Below, one piece after another: positions 51,506-59,774 of a stretch of 64,000 nucleotides of DNA (the first letter of the stretch is position 1; each line of letters opens with the position of its first letter). The notes beneath the pieces were generated by a model. It was not told where the DNA came from and did not search any database. It was given only the letters and a program-made list of their open reading frames with translations. A program made the position numbers and the translations under genes. Source of the stretch: Pseudocoprococcus catus (GTDB lineage: Bacteria > Bacillota > Clostridia > Lachnospirales > Lachnospiraceae); assembly GCF_019734885.1 (NCBI RefSeq), contig NZ_JAAXCM010000023.1, forward strand, positions 128,586 through 192,585. Direction: 5' to 3'.

Positions 51506-53638
51506 CTACTTTCCAATAATCCAAAAAGCTCCTTCCGACAAATCCCTTCCATAACTTTTTATGGTTTCTACGCTATAAAGTTTTCCAGTTCTTTCTCTGC
51601 TTGCACAATCAGCAATCGTGATATGTCCATCTGTGGTCACTCCGGTAAATACAATAAAGTGTCCACTACTTCCTCCGGTAATCGTATAAGCTTCACAGAT
51701 TTCAACAACCAGTTTTCCTTCTTTTAAGGATTCCACCACATAATCCATACGGTCTTTTCCTACCCGTTCACAAGTCAATCCCCAGTGAGTTGCCGCATTT
51801 TTCACAAAAGAATGACTGGTGCCTACATTGGGTACATATTCTCCATTTTGCTCTGCAAAAGTTTTCGTGATTTCCGGTGTTACATTCTGGCCAGTAAAAG
51901 TGGAAATTACAATCGCCAGAGAAGTTGGTCCGCACCCGGCAGCACCAACATTGCTTGTTCCATAAGGAAGGCTTGCCCACGGTTCTTCTGTCTGATTAAA
52001 ATAAGTGACTTCTTTCACACAGTTTTCAACCGTATCATATCGGATTTTATCTCCGGTAACATCAATATTTCCAATCAATGAATCATCAACCCCACCTCCT
52101 GTCACAAAATCCGTCCATGAAAATAGGGAAAATATTGCTTCCTTTAGCGCATCAACTCCATCCTGCATAATCTGAAGAACCCGTAAAACCAACTCAAATG
52201 TCCCCTGATCCAGTACATACTTATACTCATACTTGTTTCCGTTTTGAGATAACTGTGAACTCAATAGTAAAGCCAATGTATATTCCACCGTTTTTTCACC
52301 TACTTCTTGCTCTTCCATCTGCACATTCTGTCCACTTTCCTTTAAAGTCAGATAAGTTTCTTTTGTAATCTCTGTCTTTCCAGCTTCTGTTATCACATAA
52401 TAGACTGTTTTTACAGATGACTGCTCTCCCGTATTGCTTACAGACCATGAAAAGAATTGCGGCACATATTCTGTCACCGCATTTTTTAACAGTTGGTATG
52501 ACTTTTCCAATTCCTCTGGACTCCATTCGGTATCAGAGGAACTTCCCGTTCCACTGGGCTGTTCCAGTATTTGAATATATCCCATTACCTTTTTTACATG
52601 GTTCTGGGTTTCTGTATACGGTGGAATTTGATATCCGGCATTGATGACTGCCTGCGGACCTGCATTATATCCAGCAATAACCAATTCCAAAGCATTTTCA
52701 TATCCCTGAAACATTTCCATAAGCTCTGCAACGTATTTGGCTCCCCCCATGATATTCTGTCTAGGATCATACGGATCTGTTACTCCCAGTGAAGCAGCAG
52801 TTCCAGGCATTAACTGCATAATGCCAATTGCACCTGCACCAGATACTACATTAGGATCAAAGTTTGACTCTACTTTCCCCATTGCAATCAAAAGTGCTAC
52901 CGGTACATTATAGGTATTTGCCGCTTCCTCAAAAAAGGCATCATATGGACTGCTCAAATCTGTATCCAAGTTCATGTCCAGACCACCAGAATATCCGAGA
53001 AAAGATTTTCGCGTGGTGCTGTCCCACTTTTGCATCAGTAAAATCCCCACATAATAAGATAGGTTATCTTTTAATCTTGTCTCATATTCATCTACGATTG
53101 TCAGTTTATGTTCTCTATAATTTGCCTGATAATCTGCCTGTATTTCCTGCAGCTTCATATCATGTTCCTGAGAAATAATAGATAGCAGCTCTGTTTGGTA
53201 TGCTTCTACTTCCAGCACCTGTTCAATCCTGCTTCTTATTGCTGCAAGTTCTTTTGACTGCGCTTCATTTGCAAAAGAATTAGCATCCATAAATCCAAGA
53301 TAGGAAAACAGAATACCAATGAAATTCACAATGATGAATAGGAACAGTAAAATTGCCGCCATAATTGCTGCAACTACTTTTTGGAACGTCTTATTTGTCA
53401 CTAAAAATCCAACAACCGTTCCAAGAGGTCCTGCAATTGCTGTTCCAATGGTACTTCCAGCCACACTGCCTCCTGCCGCTGTTGCCGTAGAGTAAGCTGC
53501 CTGAGCACCTTTTGCTGCATTTTTTGCATTTTTTATGCCATCTGCAACCTGTTTTGCCTGCTTTGCTGTTTTTGCTGTCTGGATAGCAGCATTGGCTGTA
53601 TTGTCAAGAGGTGATGTATCATGCCTTTCTTCTGCCAT
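51506..53638 (-). CDS. T4SS wall hydrolase: transglycosylase plus C39-like peptidase (CD1108-like)
   Basis: 710 residues, with GGGAGGTGTAAA ahead of the ATG. It has an Ala-rich cytoplasmic N-terminus, one membrane helix (~88-112), and a coiled region. A lysozyme/SLT domain follows (~235-355) with catalytic Glu in AMGKVESNFDP and the AGYNAGPQAV motif. The C-terminal papain-like C39 domain (~545-710) has Cys in AAGCGPTSLAIV and His in GGSSGHFIVFTG. It opens peptidoglycan for the mating channel, the role of VirB1-like proteins in Gram-positive T4SS. Confidence 0.92.
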   Translation of the reverse strand: MAEERHDTSPLDNTANAAIQTAKTAKQAKQVADGIKNAKNAAKGAQAAYSTATAAGGSVAGSTIGTAIAGPLGTVVGFLVTNKTFQKVVAAIMAAILLFLFIIVNFIGILFSYLGFMDANSFANEAQSKELAAIRSRIEQVLEVEAYQTELLSIISQEHDMKLQEIQADYQANYREHKLTIVDEYETRLKDNLSYYVGILLMQKWDSTTRKSFLGYSGGLDMNLDTDLSSPYDAFFEEAANTYNVPVALLIAMGKVESNFDPNVVSGAGAIGIMQLMPGTAASLGVTDPYDPRQNIMGGAKYVAELMEMFQGYENALELVIAGYNAGPQAVINAGYQIPPYTETQNHVKKVMGYIQILEQPSGTGSSSDTEWSPEELEKSYQLLKNAVTEYVPQFFSWSVSNTGEQSSVKTVYYVITEAGKTEITKETYLTLKESGQNVQMEEQEVGEKTVEYTLALLLSSQLSQNGNKYEYKYVLDQGTFELVLRVLQIMQDGVDALKEAIFSLFSWTDFVTGGGVDDSLIGNIDVTGDKIRYDTVENCVKEVTYFNQTEEPWASLPYGTSNVGAAGCGPTSLAIVISTFTGQNVTPEITKTFAEQNGEYVPNVGTSHSFVKNAATHWGLTCERVGKDRMDYVVESLKEGKLVVEICEAYTITGGSSGHFIVFTGVTTDGHITIADCASRERTGKLYSVETIKSYGRDLSEGAFWIIGK

Positions 53639-53649
53639 TTTACACCTCC

Positions 53650-55587
53650 CTACCAGTCTTTACGCTCATCATATCCCTGTCGCAATTCACGTCTGGATTT
53701 TGGAATTTCTGGAATCCCATCTTCTAGTTTCAAACTTCTTTCTGCCTCGTTTGGGAGAACACTTTCTCTTAAATTCTGTCCTTGTATCAGCATCTCTCGT
53801 CCTAAAACATCGCTAGTTTCCATTTCCCCTGTTGTCGGAACATCTGAAATTCTTCTTTCTGCCCCTTGTCCAAACTCATTTTGACTGGAGAGACAATCAC
53901 CTGTTGGATGTTCCCTTGTTTCCTCTGAAAACTTTGGAATTACGGACTCTCCTTTAGAAGTCGAAACACCACTTTCTCCAATTTCGTTTAAAATACCAGA
54001 TCCGGAAGTCTCCATTCCGCCTGAAACTTCCTGTGCAGAATATTCCCTTCCAGCACTGCCGCTTGTGACCCCTTCCAAATCCATTTCACTTTCACCAATG
54101 GTTCCACCATCCAGATCCATACCAACGGATGTAGCTGTTTCCTCTTCCCTTGGATAATCTAAAGCTCCATCTGCTTCTGTCAGTACCTCTTGTCCATTTT
54201 CAGATTCTACTGGAATACTATCTGTATCCAACATACCTTCTGCATAACTGCTTCCAGTATTTTCTGCTTCCATAGCAGGAACTTCTGATACCGAATTTTC
54301 CTTCAGGTCAGAAAGATTTCCTTGTTCCTGTGTAGGTTCAATTTCTTCTCCTTTTACCAATTCACCGCCTTCTCCAAGTCCATAATTTTCTGTACTAGCT
54401 TCTGGATTTTTCATTTCTTCTTGCTGTGAAGTAATTCCCATTTCGTCCAGAATATTTTCCTGATCTGAAACTGTGTCTGCTGTTTTACCATCATCTGCAT
54501 TGTCCGCATACCCCTCTTCCAACGGATTTCCTGATACGTAATCTTCTCCCATTTCTTCCATATCCATAGGATTTCCAGTACTCATTGGTATTGGACCTGC
54601 ACCATCTCCCATTCCGGAAGAAGTTCCCATTGCTTCACTATTTCCTGTATGTTCTCCATTTTCCATACTCTCAGTTGTACTATGACTGCTATGTCCGAAT
54701 GAGAATAATCTGCTGGCTGCCATCATTAACCCAAAAGCGCCCATTCCATTCGACATTCTTCCAAGATTAATTCCAAGTGAAGCCATATAAGAATCCATTT
54801 TAAAGCACACTTTTGAAAATCCAATCAAACATAAGGTTGCAATAAAAAACTTTGTAAAACCATAGTGGCTTGCGGTCAAATTTCCATACCCGCTTAAAAA
54901 CATTTTCATACACCACGCATTCATAATGATTAAAACAACTTGTCCACCAAACATCTTGCTCCAGGATGCTAATACATTATTCGTTGCCTTAGAGCCACCT
55001 GTCGAAAATGCCAAAGGTGCAGTATAGGAAAAAACACCCAACAGAACATACCGTTCTGCAATGATAAACAGCATTTTAAAGTAATTCCATGCAACGACAA
55101 ACTGCATAATCAGTAATAGTATGGAAATGCTCAATCCATCAATTCCAAGACTTGCCGATGCCTGATCCAGAGAAGATACAAAATCAGAAAAACTTTTTAC
55201 TTCAATTTCTGTTCCTGCTACCCACTGATAAGGAGTACCAGCCACTTCCAAAATATAATTTGCTACTGGTCTGGCAAAGAGCAACATAAATAAACATAAA
55301 AAGCTCCTGCAGACCAACTCCACCGGATCTTCCGCTGCAACACCGCCTCTTCCAAACATGGTTTTGAATAACTGCCAGATTAAAATCAGCAATAGGATTG
55401 CAATCCCCATAGGAAGAATAGCATTTTTATACAAATCTTTTACTACTGTAAATAAGTCTTCAAACAAACTCAAATTGCAGGATAGTAAATCTGTGAACAT
55501 TCCGGTAATGAGGTCCATCATGTCTACTAAAAACTGTGAACAAATTTCCCGGATTCCTTCAATCAATAATTCTAATAACCAGCCCAA
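53650..55587 (-). CDS. VirB6/TrbL-like polytopic channel protein with long acidic tail
   Basis: 645 residues from TTG 55587. The N-terminal ~330 residues have about six to seven hydrophobic helices (ILPMGIAILLLILIWQLF; SISILLLIMQFVVAW; FIATLCLIGF...). The remaining ~310 are disordered, Glu/Ser/Gly-rich and likely cytoplasmic. It forms the inner-membrane part of the mating channel. The start is abnormal: AAAGGAGG is followed by ATG 55597 (MKLVG), which is out of frame by one base. Reading GG in place of GGG at 55583-55585 would join it as MKLVGWLLELL. Confidence 0.85.
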   Translation of the reverse strand: MGWLLELLIEGIREICSQFLVDMMDLITGMFTDLLSCNLSLFEDLFTVVKDLYKNAILPMGIAILLLILIWQLFKTMFGRGGVAAEDPVELVCRSFLCLFMLLFARPVANYILEVAGTPYQWVAGTEIEVKSFSDFVSSLDQASASLGIDGLSISILLLIMQFVVAWNYFKMLFIIAERYVLLGVFSYTAPLAFSTGGSKATNNVLASWSKMFGGQVVLIIMNAWCMKMFLSGYGNLTASHYGFTKFFIATLCLIGFSKVCFKMDSYMASLGINLGRMSNGMGAFGLMMAASRLFSFGHSSHSTTESMENGEHTGNSEAMGTSSGMGDGAGPIPMSTGNPMDMEEMGEDYVSGNPLEEGYADNADDGKTADTVSDQENILDEMGITSQQEEMKNPEASTENYGLGEGGELVKGEEIEPTQEQGNLSDLKENSVSEVPAMEAENTGSSYAEGMLDTDSIPVESENGQEVLTEADGALDYPREEETATSVGMDLDGGTIGESEMDLEGVTSGSAGREYSAQEVSGGMETSGSGILNEIGESGVSTSKGESVIPKFSEETREHPTGDCLSSQNEFGQGAERRISDVPTTGEMETSDVLGREMLIQGQNLRESVLPNEAERSLKLEDGIPEIPKSRRELRQGYDERKDW

Positions 55588-55638
55588 CTAACTTCATCAA
55601 CCTCCTTTTCCCGGGAGGGCTCCGGTATATTATGTTTT

Positions 55639-56040
55639 TTAACCAGTAAAGTTCTGCTGTGGAACGAGAACTTCCATGTAGTTTACAATCGCTCCAAGTA
55701 CCATTAACACTGCCCAACAAATGACAATGCGTTTCAGCCACGTTCTTGACTCATCCACTGTTTTTCCGCTTTTTGAAAAATTCATCAAAAACAAACACAC
55801 TGCTGAACACACAACTGCTGCAACAGTAGCAATTCCTACTACATCGTTATACACTTTCTGCATAGCGTCTTTTGCCATAGAAAAGATGTCCGCAGCATAT
55901 ACTGGCTGTGTAAACCACGCCAGCATGGTAATCATGAAAAATCCCATAAACATAAATTGAGGAATCCAGGCAGTCTTCATTTTAAACTGTGGTTTCCTCA
56001 ATTTCTCTACGATATGCACTTGTAATTTTTTATGAAACAA
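55639..56040 (-). CDS. VirB2/TrbC-like small membrane protein
   Basis: 133 residues from TTG 56040, seven bases after GGGAGG; two out-of-frame ATGs lie between. A basic N-terminus is followed by a signal-type helix (~27-47, ending PVYAAD), then two helices (~65-88 and ~105-125). That is the pattern of VirB2/TrbC pilin-like proteins, encoded just ahead of virB6 in several Gram-positive systems. First gene of the T4SS operon, under a consensus promoter and leader hairpin. Assignment by topology and position. Confidence 0.72.
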   Translation of the reverse strand: MFHKKLQVHIVEKLRKPQFKMKTAWIPQFMFMGFFMITMLAWFTQPVYAADIFSMAKDAMQKVYNDVVGIATVAAVVCSAVCLFLMNFSKSGKTVDESRTWLKRIVICWAVLMVLGAIVNYMEVLVPQQNFTG

Positions 56041-56075
56041 ACATCATCCTCCCTTCCTCTTTATTTCAGGGCAAC

Positions 56076-56106
56076 AAAAAAAGCAACCATTTCTGATTGC
56101 TTTTTT
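56076..56106 (-). terminator. Terminator hairpin in the leader of the T4SS operon
   Basis: GCAACCA (56083-56089) pairs with TGATTGC (56094-56100) with one mismatch. Adjacent A and T runs extend the stem, and seven T follow on the minus strand. It precedes the ribosome site of the VirB2-like gene by about 22 bases. Confidence 0.75.
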
Positions 56107-56170
56107 CCCTGATTATTCAGTTTTGCGGCCCTCCATGTAGATACTCACATGCACAAAACTTTACGTTATC

Positions 56171-56199
56171 ATTGTAAAACTTTAAGAATCCGATGTCAA
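56171..56199 (-). promoter_or_regulatory. Promoter TTGACA-17-TACAAT of the T4SS operon
   Basis: Minus-strand -35 TTGACA (56199-56194) and -10 TACAAT (56176-56171), exactly 17 bp apart, about 130 bp before the VirB2-like start. Confidence 0.8.
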
Positions 56200-56411
56200 T
56201 TTCAGAGAGGTCGCAATGTTATAGGAAACCAGTCTTATTTTTGTATCACTTATAAAAACATATACACAGTAAGTATCGTAATGACATTTTTGAAAAATCT
56301 ATTCCAAAAAATCCATTTAACAATATTTTAATAGAATAAAGAATCTAGTTTTTACAAACCTATGATATTTTAATACTGAAATCTAAAATAAACTATTTAG
56401 GAGGTATCATA

Positions 56412-56858
56412 ATGAAGAAAAAAATACTCACATTATTATTAACAGTCACAGCTTTAGGTGTAATTCCTTTTTCAGTTTATGCTAGTGACACCGACACTGC
56501 CAAAGAGAATGAATGCAACGAAGTGATTACAAATCAAAAAATTATTAATGAGAAAAATCCAGACGGCACAATTACACAGGCTGGATTAGTAACATTTGAA
56601 TATCAGCCAAGCTCATCTGACTTAAAAGCAGGAGGATGTTCATCTGGCCATCACACCAATATCGTCAACAATGGAACACCAGACACTACACGCATCCACG
56701 GAAAAACACACCCTGGATATTGCCAGGTAAAAACAACAACCTATTGGAGATGCACAAATTGCAACACAACCGGTCATGATGATAAATATACACTTGTCTG
56801 GTGTCCAAGTGCAGATATAAGTGGTGATGAACCTGGCAATGAACCTGGCTTACAATAA
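56412..56858 (+). CDS. Secreted Cys-rich protein of unknown function
   Basis: 148 residues, the only complete plus-strand gene in the conjugative region. TTAGGAGGTATCATA precedes the ATG. A signal peptide (~1-24, ILTLLLTVTALGVIPFSVYAS) leaves a ~124-residue mature protein with six Cys (NECNE, GGCSSG, GYCQV, RCTNCN, WCPS) and several His (SGHHTN, IHGKTHPGYC, TTGHDD). The CxxC and His pattern suggests disulfides or metal binding. Its orientation and isolation mark it as cargo. I recognise no family. Possible roles are a secreted effector or bacteriocin-like protein, but this is open. Confidence 0.78.
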   Translation: MKKKILTLLLTVTALGVIPFSVYASDTDTAKENECNEVITNQKIINEKNPDGTITQAGLVTFEYQPSSSDLKAGGCSSGHHTNIVNNGTPDTTRIHGKTHPGYCQVKTTTYWRCTNCNTTGHDDKYTLVWCPSADISGDEPGNEPGLQ

Positions 56859-57025
56859 ACAAATTTTATAGGATCTCAATAATTTTACATAGAAAAAGAG
56901 TGGTTCATTTAGATTGTATCAACTATTTAATAAATATAAAATCCAGTGTATTTGTGAACTCTAATTTTGAACTATGAAATAGTATAATTATGGTAATTAC
57001 ATTTCCAGTTCAAAATGTAACACAC

Positions 57026-57092
57026 AAAAAAAGGAGTACCAGAAATTCGAGAGCATTTCCTCATTGCTCCGACTCTGTGTACCCCTTTTTTA
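57026..57092. terminator. Bidirectional terminator between convergent genes
   Basis: AAAAAAAGGAGTAC (57026-57039) pairs with GTACCCCTTTTTTT (57079-57092) with one mismatch, and an inner GAGCA-type stem fills the loop. It sits between the plus-strand secreted-protein gene and the minus-strand gene ending at 57127, and can serve both. Confidence 0.75.
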
Positions 57093-57126
57093 ATAAATTG
57101 ATTAGTCTTCTATTTCTATAAGGTAC

Positions 57127-57666
57127 TTATACATTTGCCGCTTTATACCATGACTGCGTTGTTATCTTTCTCCTAAAATCCCTTTTATAATTTTCTTTTT
57201 TTCTATATCCTGATGATTGTTTCCTTACATTCGCTTTATATTCCTGATAATGTTCTTTCTTATGATAATTCCAACAGTTATTTCTCCATTTTTGAGCGAG
57301 AACAGAATCCGTAGAACTTAGCAGTAATAAAATTTCCATTGGGCACTGACATTCCTGCGGTAGTTCCCCTTCATATTGCTCATTGCATAACAGATTGTAA
57401 TACATTCCTTTCTGAATGCAAAGTGGCAAAACTGCTGCGTATACAAAACTTTTACCAAATCGGTCCGTTGTCCTGACTGCAGCATAATATACCTCTTCTA
57501 CAATATAAGACAAAATTACTTCTTTCTCCGGTATCCATCTTCCTCTTTCTTCGTATCCCCTTTGTCTGAAAAGTTTATCACACTCTACTCTTATTTCTTC
57601 TGAAACTGCAGCTTTTAATAATCTTTCATTTTCTATATGAAAACATATCCAACTCATTCTATTCAC
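57127..57666 (-). CDS. Hypothetical protein
   Basis: 179 residues (177 from the second ATG). It contains VILSYIVEEVYYAAVRTTDRFGKSFVYAAVLPLC, and a very basic C-terminus (KANVRKQSSGYRKKENYKRDFRRK). There is no membrane segment and no motif I recognise. It follows the 77-residue protein gene by 66 bp and is probably co-transcribed with it. The basic tail may bind nucleic acid. Confidence 0.65.
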   Translation of the reverse strand: MNRMSWICFHIENERLLKAAVSEEIRVECDKLFRQRGYEERGRWIPEKEVILSYIVEEVYYAAVRTTDRFGKSFVYAAVLPLCIQKGMYYNLLCNEQYEGELPQECQCPMEILLLLSSTDSVLAQKWRNNCWNYHKKEHYQEYKANVRKQSSGYRKKENYKRDFRRKITTQSWYKAANV

Positions 57667-57732
57667 CTCTTCTTATTCTTTTGAAAAAGCAGGAACAAGA
57701 ATTTTAATACCCTTCTTGATCCTGCCCTTTTT

Positions 57733-57966
57733 CTACGCTGCTGCTTTTAAACTTTCTGCTTCATCTGCAAAAAACTGTATATAATAGGTCTTTTCTTCTC
57801 CTTCTACTACAATATGATTTACATCCAAAGCAATAATTTTTTTAACTACTTCTGTTTGGAATTTGTTACCTTTCCAGTAATAGTGTAGTGGTCTACCTGT
57901 AATAACTGGAAATACCACCCAGCCATGCGTCCATATCATTTTTTTGATTTTCTTGCTTTTTACCAT
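57733..57966 (-). CDS. Hypothetical 77-residue protein
   Basis: The start at 57966 follows AAAGGAGGAACAAGG. It is beta-rich (VVFPVITGRPLHYYWKGNKF; HIVVEGEEKTYYIQFFADEAES) with a basic N-terminus. No known domain; SH3-like small barrels have this sort of pattern. It is the first gene after a promoter (58134-58162) and a leader terminator (57987-58024). Confidence 0.65.
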   Translation of the reverse strand: MVKSKKIKKMIWTHGWVVFPVITGRPLHYYWKGNKFQTEVVKKIIALDVNHIVVEGEEKTYYIQFFADEAESLKAAA

Positions 57967-57986
57967 CCTTGTTCCTCCTTTTCAAC

Positions 57987-58024
57987 ATAAAAAAGGCACT
58001 GACTGTCCAATAACAATCAATGCC
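57987..58024 (-). terminator. Terminator hairpin in the leader of the 77-residue protein gene
   Basis: GGCACTGACTGT (57995-58006) pairs with ACAATCAATGCC (58013-58024) with two mismatches, and six or more T follow on the minus strand. It is directly in front of the ribosome site at ~57975. Confidence 0.75.
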
Positions 58025-58133
58025 ATTCTTTTTCTTGTGGATATATCCCTATCCTAAATTTTTCTCCTATTTAAAATAGGACTATACCTTTGTGATGTCA
58101 GTCTATACTGATATCATAAATAACTACACAATC

Positions 58134-58162
58134 ATCATAGCACAATATCTTGTGTATATCAA
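58134..58162 (-). promoter_or_regulatory. Promoter TTGATA-17-TATGAT
   Basis: Minus-strand -35 TTGATA (58162-58157) and -10 TATGAT (58139-58134), exactly 17 bp apart, overlapping the end of the small HTH gene. The leader of about 160 bases contains the terminator at 57987-58024. Confidence 0.7.
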
Positions 58163-58386
58163 TACTTAATATACAAATTATTGTGTTCTTCTGTTTTCAT
58201 AGGAAATTTTATAATACTTTTTAAAACTGCACATACCAATTCCTGGTATAAATCCTCATCAAATTTCCCATTACTTTTTGCGTATTTTAACAACAAAGGA
58301 CGGTACATTTCTATAATTTCAAATACTGCTTTTTTATCCTTATTTCGTGCTTTCCATAATAATTCTTCAAATTCTCTTTCCTGCAT
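58159..58386 (-). CDS. Small sigma-region-2-like HTH protein of conjugative elements
   Basis: 75 residues (REFEELLWKARNKDKKAVFEIIEMYRPLLLKYAK...DLYQELVCAVLKSIIKF), the pattern of helix-turn-helix conjugative-transposon proteins related to sigma region 2. It overlaps the sigma-like gene by 20 bp. In Tn916-like elements two small proteins of this sort regulate transfer genes. Probable regulator; its target may be element promoters. Confidence 0.75.
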   Translation of the reverse strand: MQEREFEELLWKARNKDKKAVFEIIEMYRPLLLKYAKSNGKFDEDLYQELVCAVLKSIIKFPMKTEEHNNLYIKY

Positions 58387-58810
58387 CTTTTCCTTCTCCT
58401 AATTCCCTGCGAATTTTTTTAATTACGTTGTAATAGGTATTTTCAGCCTTTTTTCCAGATATTCCTATAGCCATTCCTATTTCATCAAATGTCTTTTCGT
58501 ACAATATTCGCAGACAGAGAACCTTTATATGCAATGCCGAAAAACTTTTCAGTATATGTAAAAGTTTATTGTCTGTCACCTGAGCAAACAATTTTTCCGT
58601 ATCAATCTTTCCCCAAAAAATATCGTGTGCTTCCATCATTTCATTCCATTCTATTCCCCTTCCTTCTACATTTTCCAAATCCTCTTCTAAAGTAATCTCA
58701 TGCTCTTTAATCTTACTTTTATCGTTCATATAGTTAATAGTGGTATTTCTTACTGCACTCTGTAGGTATGCACTAAATTCATCTATAGTAGTTCGTTTTT
58801 GTTTATCCAT
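58367..58810 (-). CDS. Sigma-70-like regulator (region-4 HTH)
   Basis: 147 residues with GGAGGAGATTT ahead of the ATG. The N-terminal part (AYLQSAVRNTTINYMNDKSK) and C-terminal region-4 HTH (LCLRILYEKTFDEIGMAIGISGKKAENTYYNVIKKIRREL) match sigma-70-family regulators of conjugative elements. Co-transcribed with the small region-2-like protein. The two may act as a split sigma factor, which is inference. Confidence 0.82.
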   Translation of the reverse strand: MDKQKRTTIDEFSAYLQSAVRNTTINYMNDKSKIKEHEITLEEDLENVEGRGIEWNEMMEAHDIFWGKIDTEKLFAQVTDNKLLHILKSFSALHIKVLCLRILYEKTFDEIGMAIGISGKKAENTYYNVIKKIRRELGEGKDAGKRI

Positions 58811-58910
58811 AAATCTCCTCCTGAAATCTGTTTTTAATCTATAATCCGTTTCCAGGCGGAGAGTTTTACTTCTATGTTACTATTACTTGCTTTTAAGTAA
58901 TAATTACAAA

Positions 58911-58936
58911 AAAGCTGCTAGAATTCTTCTAACAGC
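58911..58936 (-). terminator. Terminator between the zinc-ribbon and sigma-like genes
   Basis: GCTGCTAGAA (58914-58923) pairs with TTCTAACAGC (58927-58936) with one mismatch, followed by six T on the minus strand. It ends transcription from the partition operon upstream. Confidence 0.75.
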
Positions 58937-58994
58937 ATAATGTTCCTTTACTACTCTAATTATGTTTTTGCATCAAAAGACAGCATAAATAAAC

Positions 58995-59396
58995 TTATAT
59001 ATTTTTTTCATTATGTATATATCTTTCAATCATGCACTCTTCTATTTCCTCCATTCTGTCTGTCGAATTTTCCAACTGATCAAACTCTCCAATTTCCTCT
59101 TGGTCCAAAGCATCTTCAATCATTTCTGTTAAATCTTCTTTTTTACATCCAGGTTTGAATATGTGTCCACAATTAGGACAAATCCGATACCAAATAATAA
59201 TCTCAATTCCACATTTCGGGCAAAACTTTTTTTGATATCTCTTTCTCACTAAAAGAAGAATAAGAACCATTTCCTGCAAAAGTAACAATAATGTCAACAG
59301 CAGAAATGCCCATTTCTTTCCATTCCATGCCATCCCCACAAGCAGTCCTTGTAAAATTGTCATTCCTCCTAAAATATACTCTACTCTATTCCGCAT
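58995..59396 (-). CDS. Two-helix membrane protein with zinc ribbon
   Basis: 133 residues. Two hydrophobic helices (~8-24 and ~29-50) are followed by a C4 zinc ribbon (FCPKCGIEIIIWYRICPNCGHIF) and an acidic C-terminus (EDALDQEEIGEFDQLENSTDRMEEIEECM). It lies 13 bp after the ParR-like gene in the same run. It might tether partition or replication components to the membrane; that is speculation. No family name. Confidence 0.7.
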   Translation of the reverse strand: MRNRVEYILGGMTILQGLLVGMAWNGKKWAFLLLTLLLLLQEMVLILLLVRKRYQKKFCPKCGIEIIIWYRICPNCGHIFKPGCKKEDLTEMIEDALDQEEIGEFDQLENSTDRMEEIEECMIERYIHNEKNI

Positions 59397-59409
59397 TTTT
59401 CCTCTCTTT

Positions 59410-59763
59410 CTAAAGTTCTTCTTTATAGAAACTTTTATTTTCCTCTAATTCCTCTTTCTCCATTTCCTGAAGCAATTCTTTATTTTTCTGTATCATGAGA
59501 ATATCCTCCTCTTGCAGTGTTGGAAGAAATTCATCTTGTAATTGTACGACTCTGTTTTTCTTTGGTATATCCAGCTTCTTGTCTATCACCGCCTGCTCTT
59601 TTGAAAATTTTCCTTCTATGTTTTGATGATATGCAAGAACCGCCTTTACAACAAACTTTGCTTTTCTATGCCCTAACTGGTTTAGTATTCTTGCAACTTC
59701 CTGATGATCCGGGTCCTCTTCATCAAATCCCAAGGAAAATCTGTACGGATTTTGTTTTGCCAT
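59410..59763 (-). CDS. parR: ParR-like partition adaptor
   Basis: 117 residues. The N-terminal ribbon-helix-helix-type pattern (YRFSLGFDEEDPDHQEVARILNQLGHRKAKFVVKAVLAYH) is typical of ParR/StbB partners of actin-like ParM. The C-terminus is charged and helical. It starts 11 bp after the ParM-like gene. ParR binds a centromere and joins it to the ParM filament. No clear array of short repeats (parC) was found upstream of parM. Confidence 0.75.
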   Translation of the reverse strand: MAKQNPYRFSLGFDEEDPDHQEVARILNQLGHRKAKFVVKAVLAYHQNIEGKFSKEQAVIDKKLDIPKKNRVVQLQDEFLPTLQEEDILMIQKNKELLQEMEKEELEENKSFYKEEL

Positions 59764-59774
59764 ACGTCCTCCCC

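Noticed and set aside
56038-56054. Frameshift at the start of the VirB2-like gene, like that in virB6
   Set aside because: TTG 56040 is exactly seven bases from GGAGG and is a plausible start. The out-of-frame ATGs are too close to the ribosome site to be preferred.
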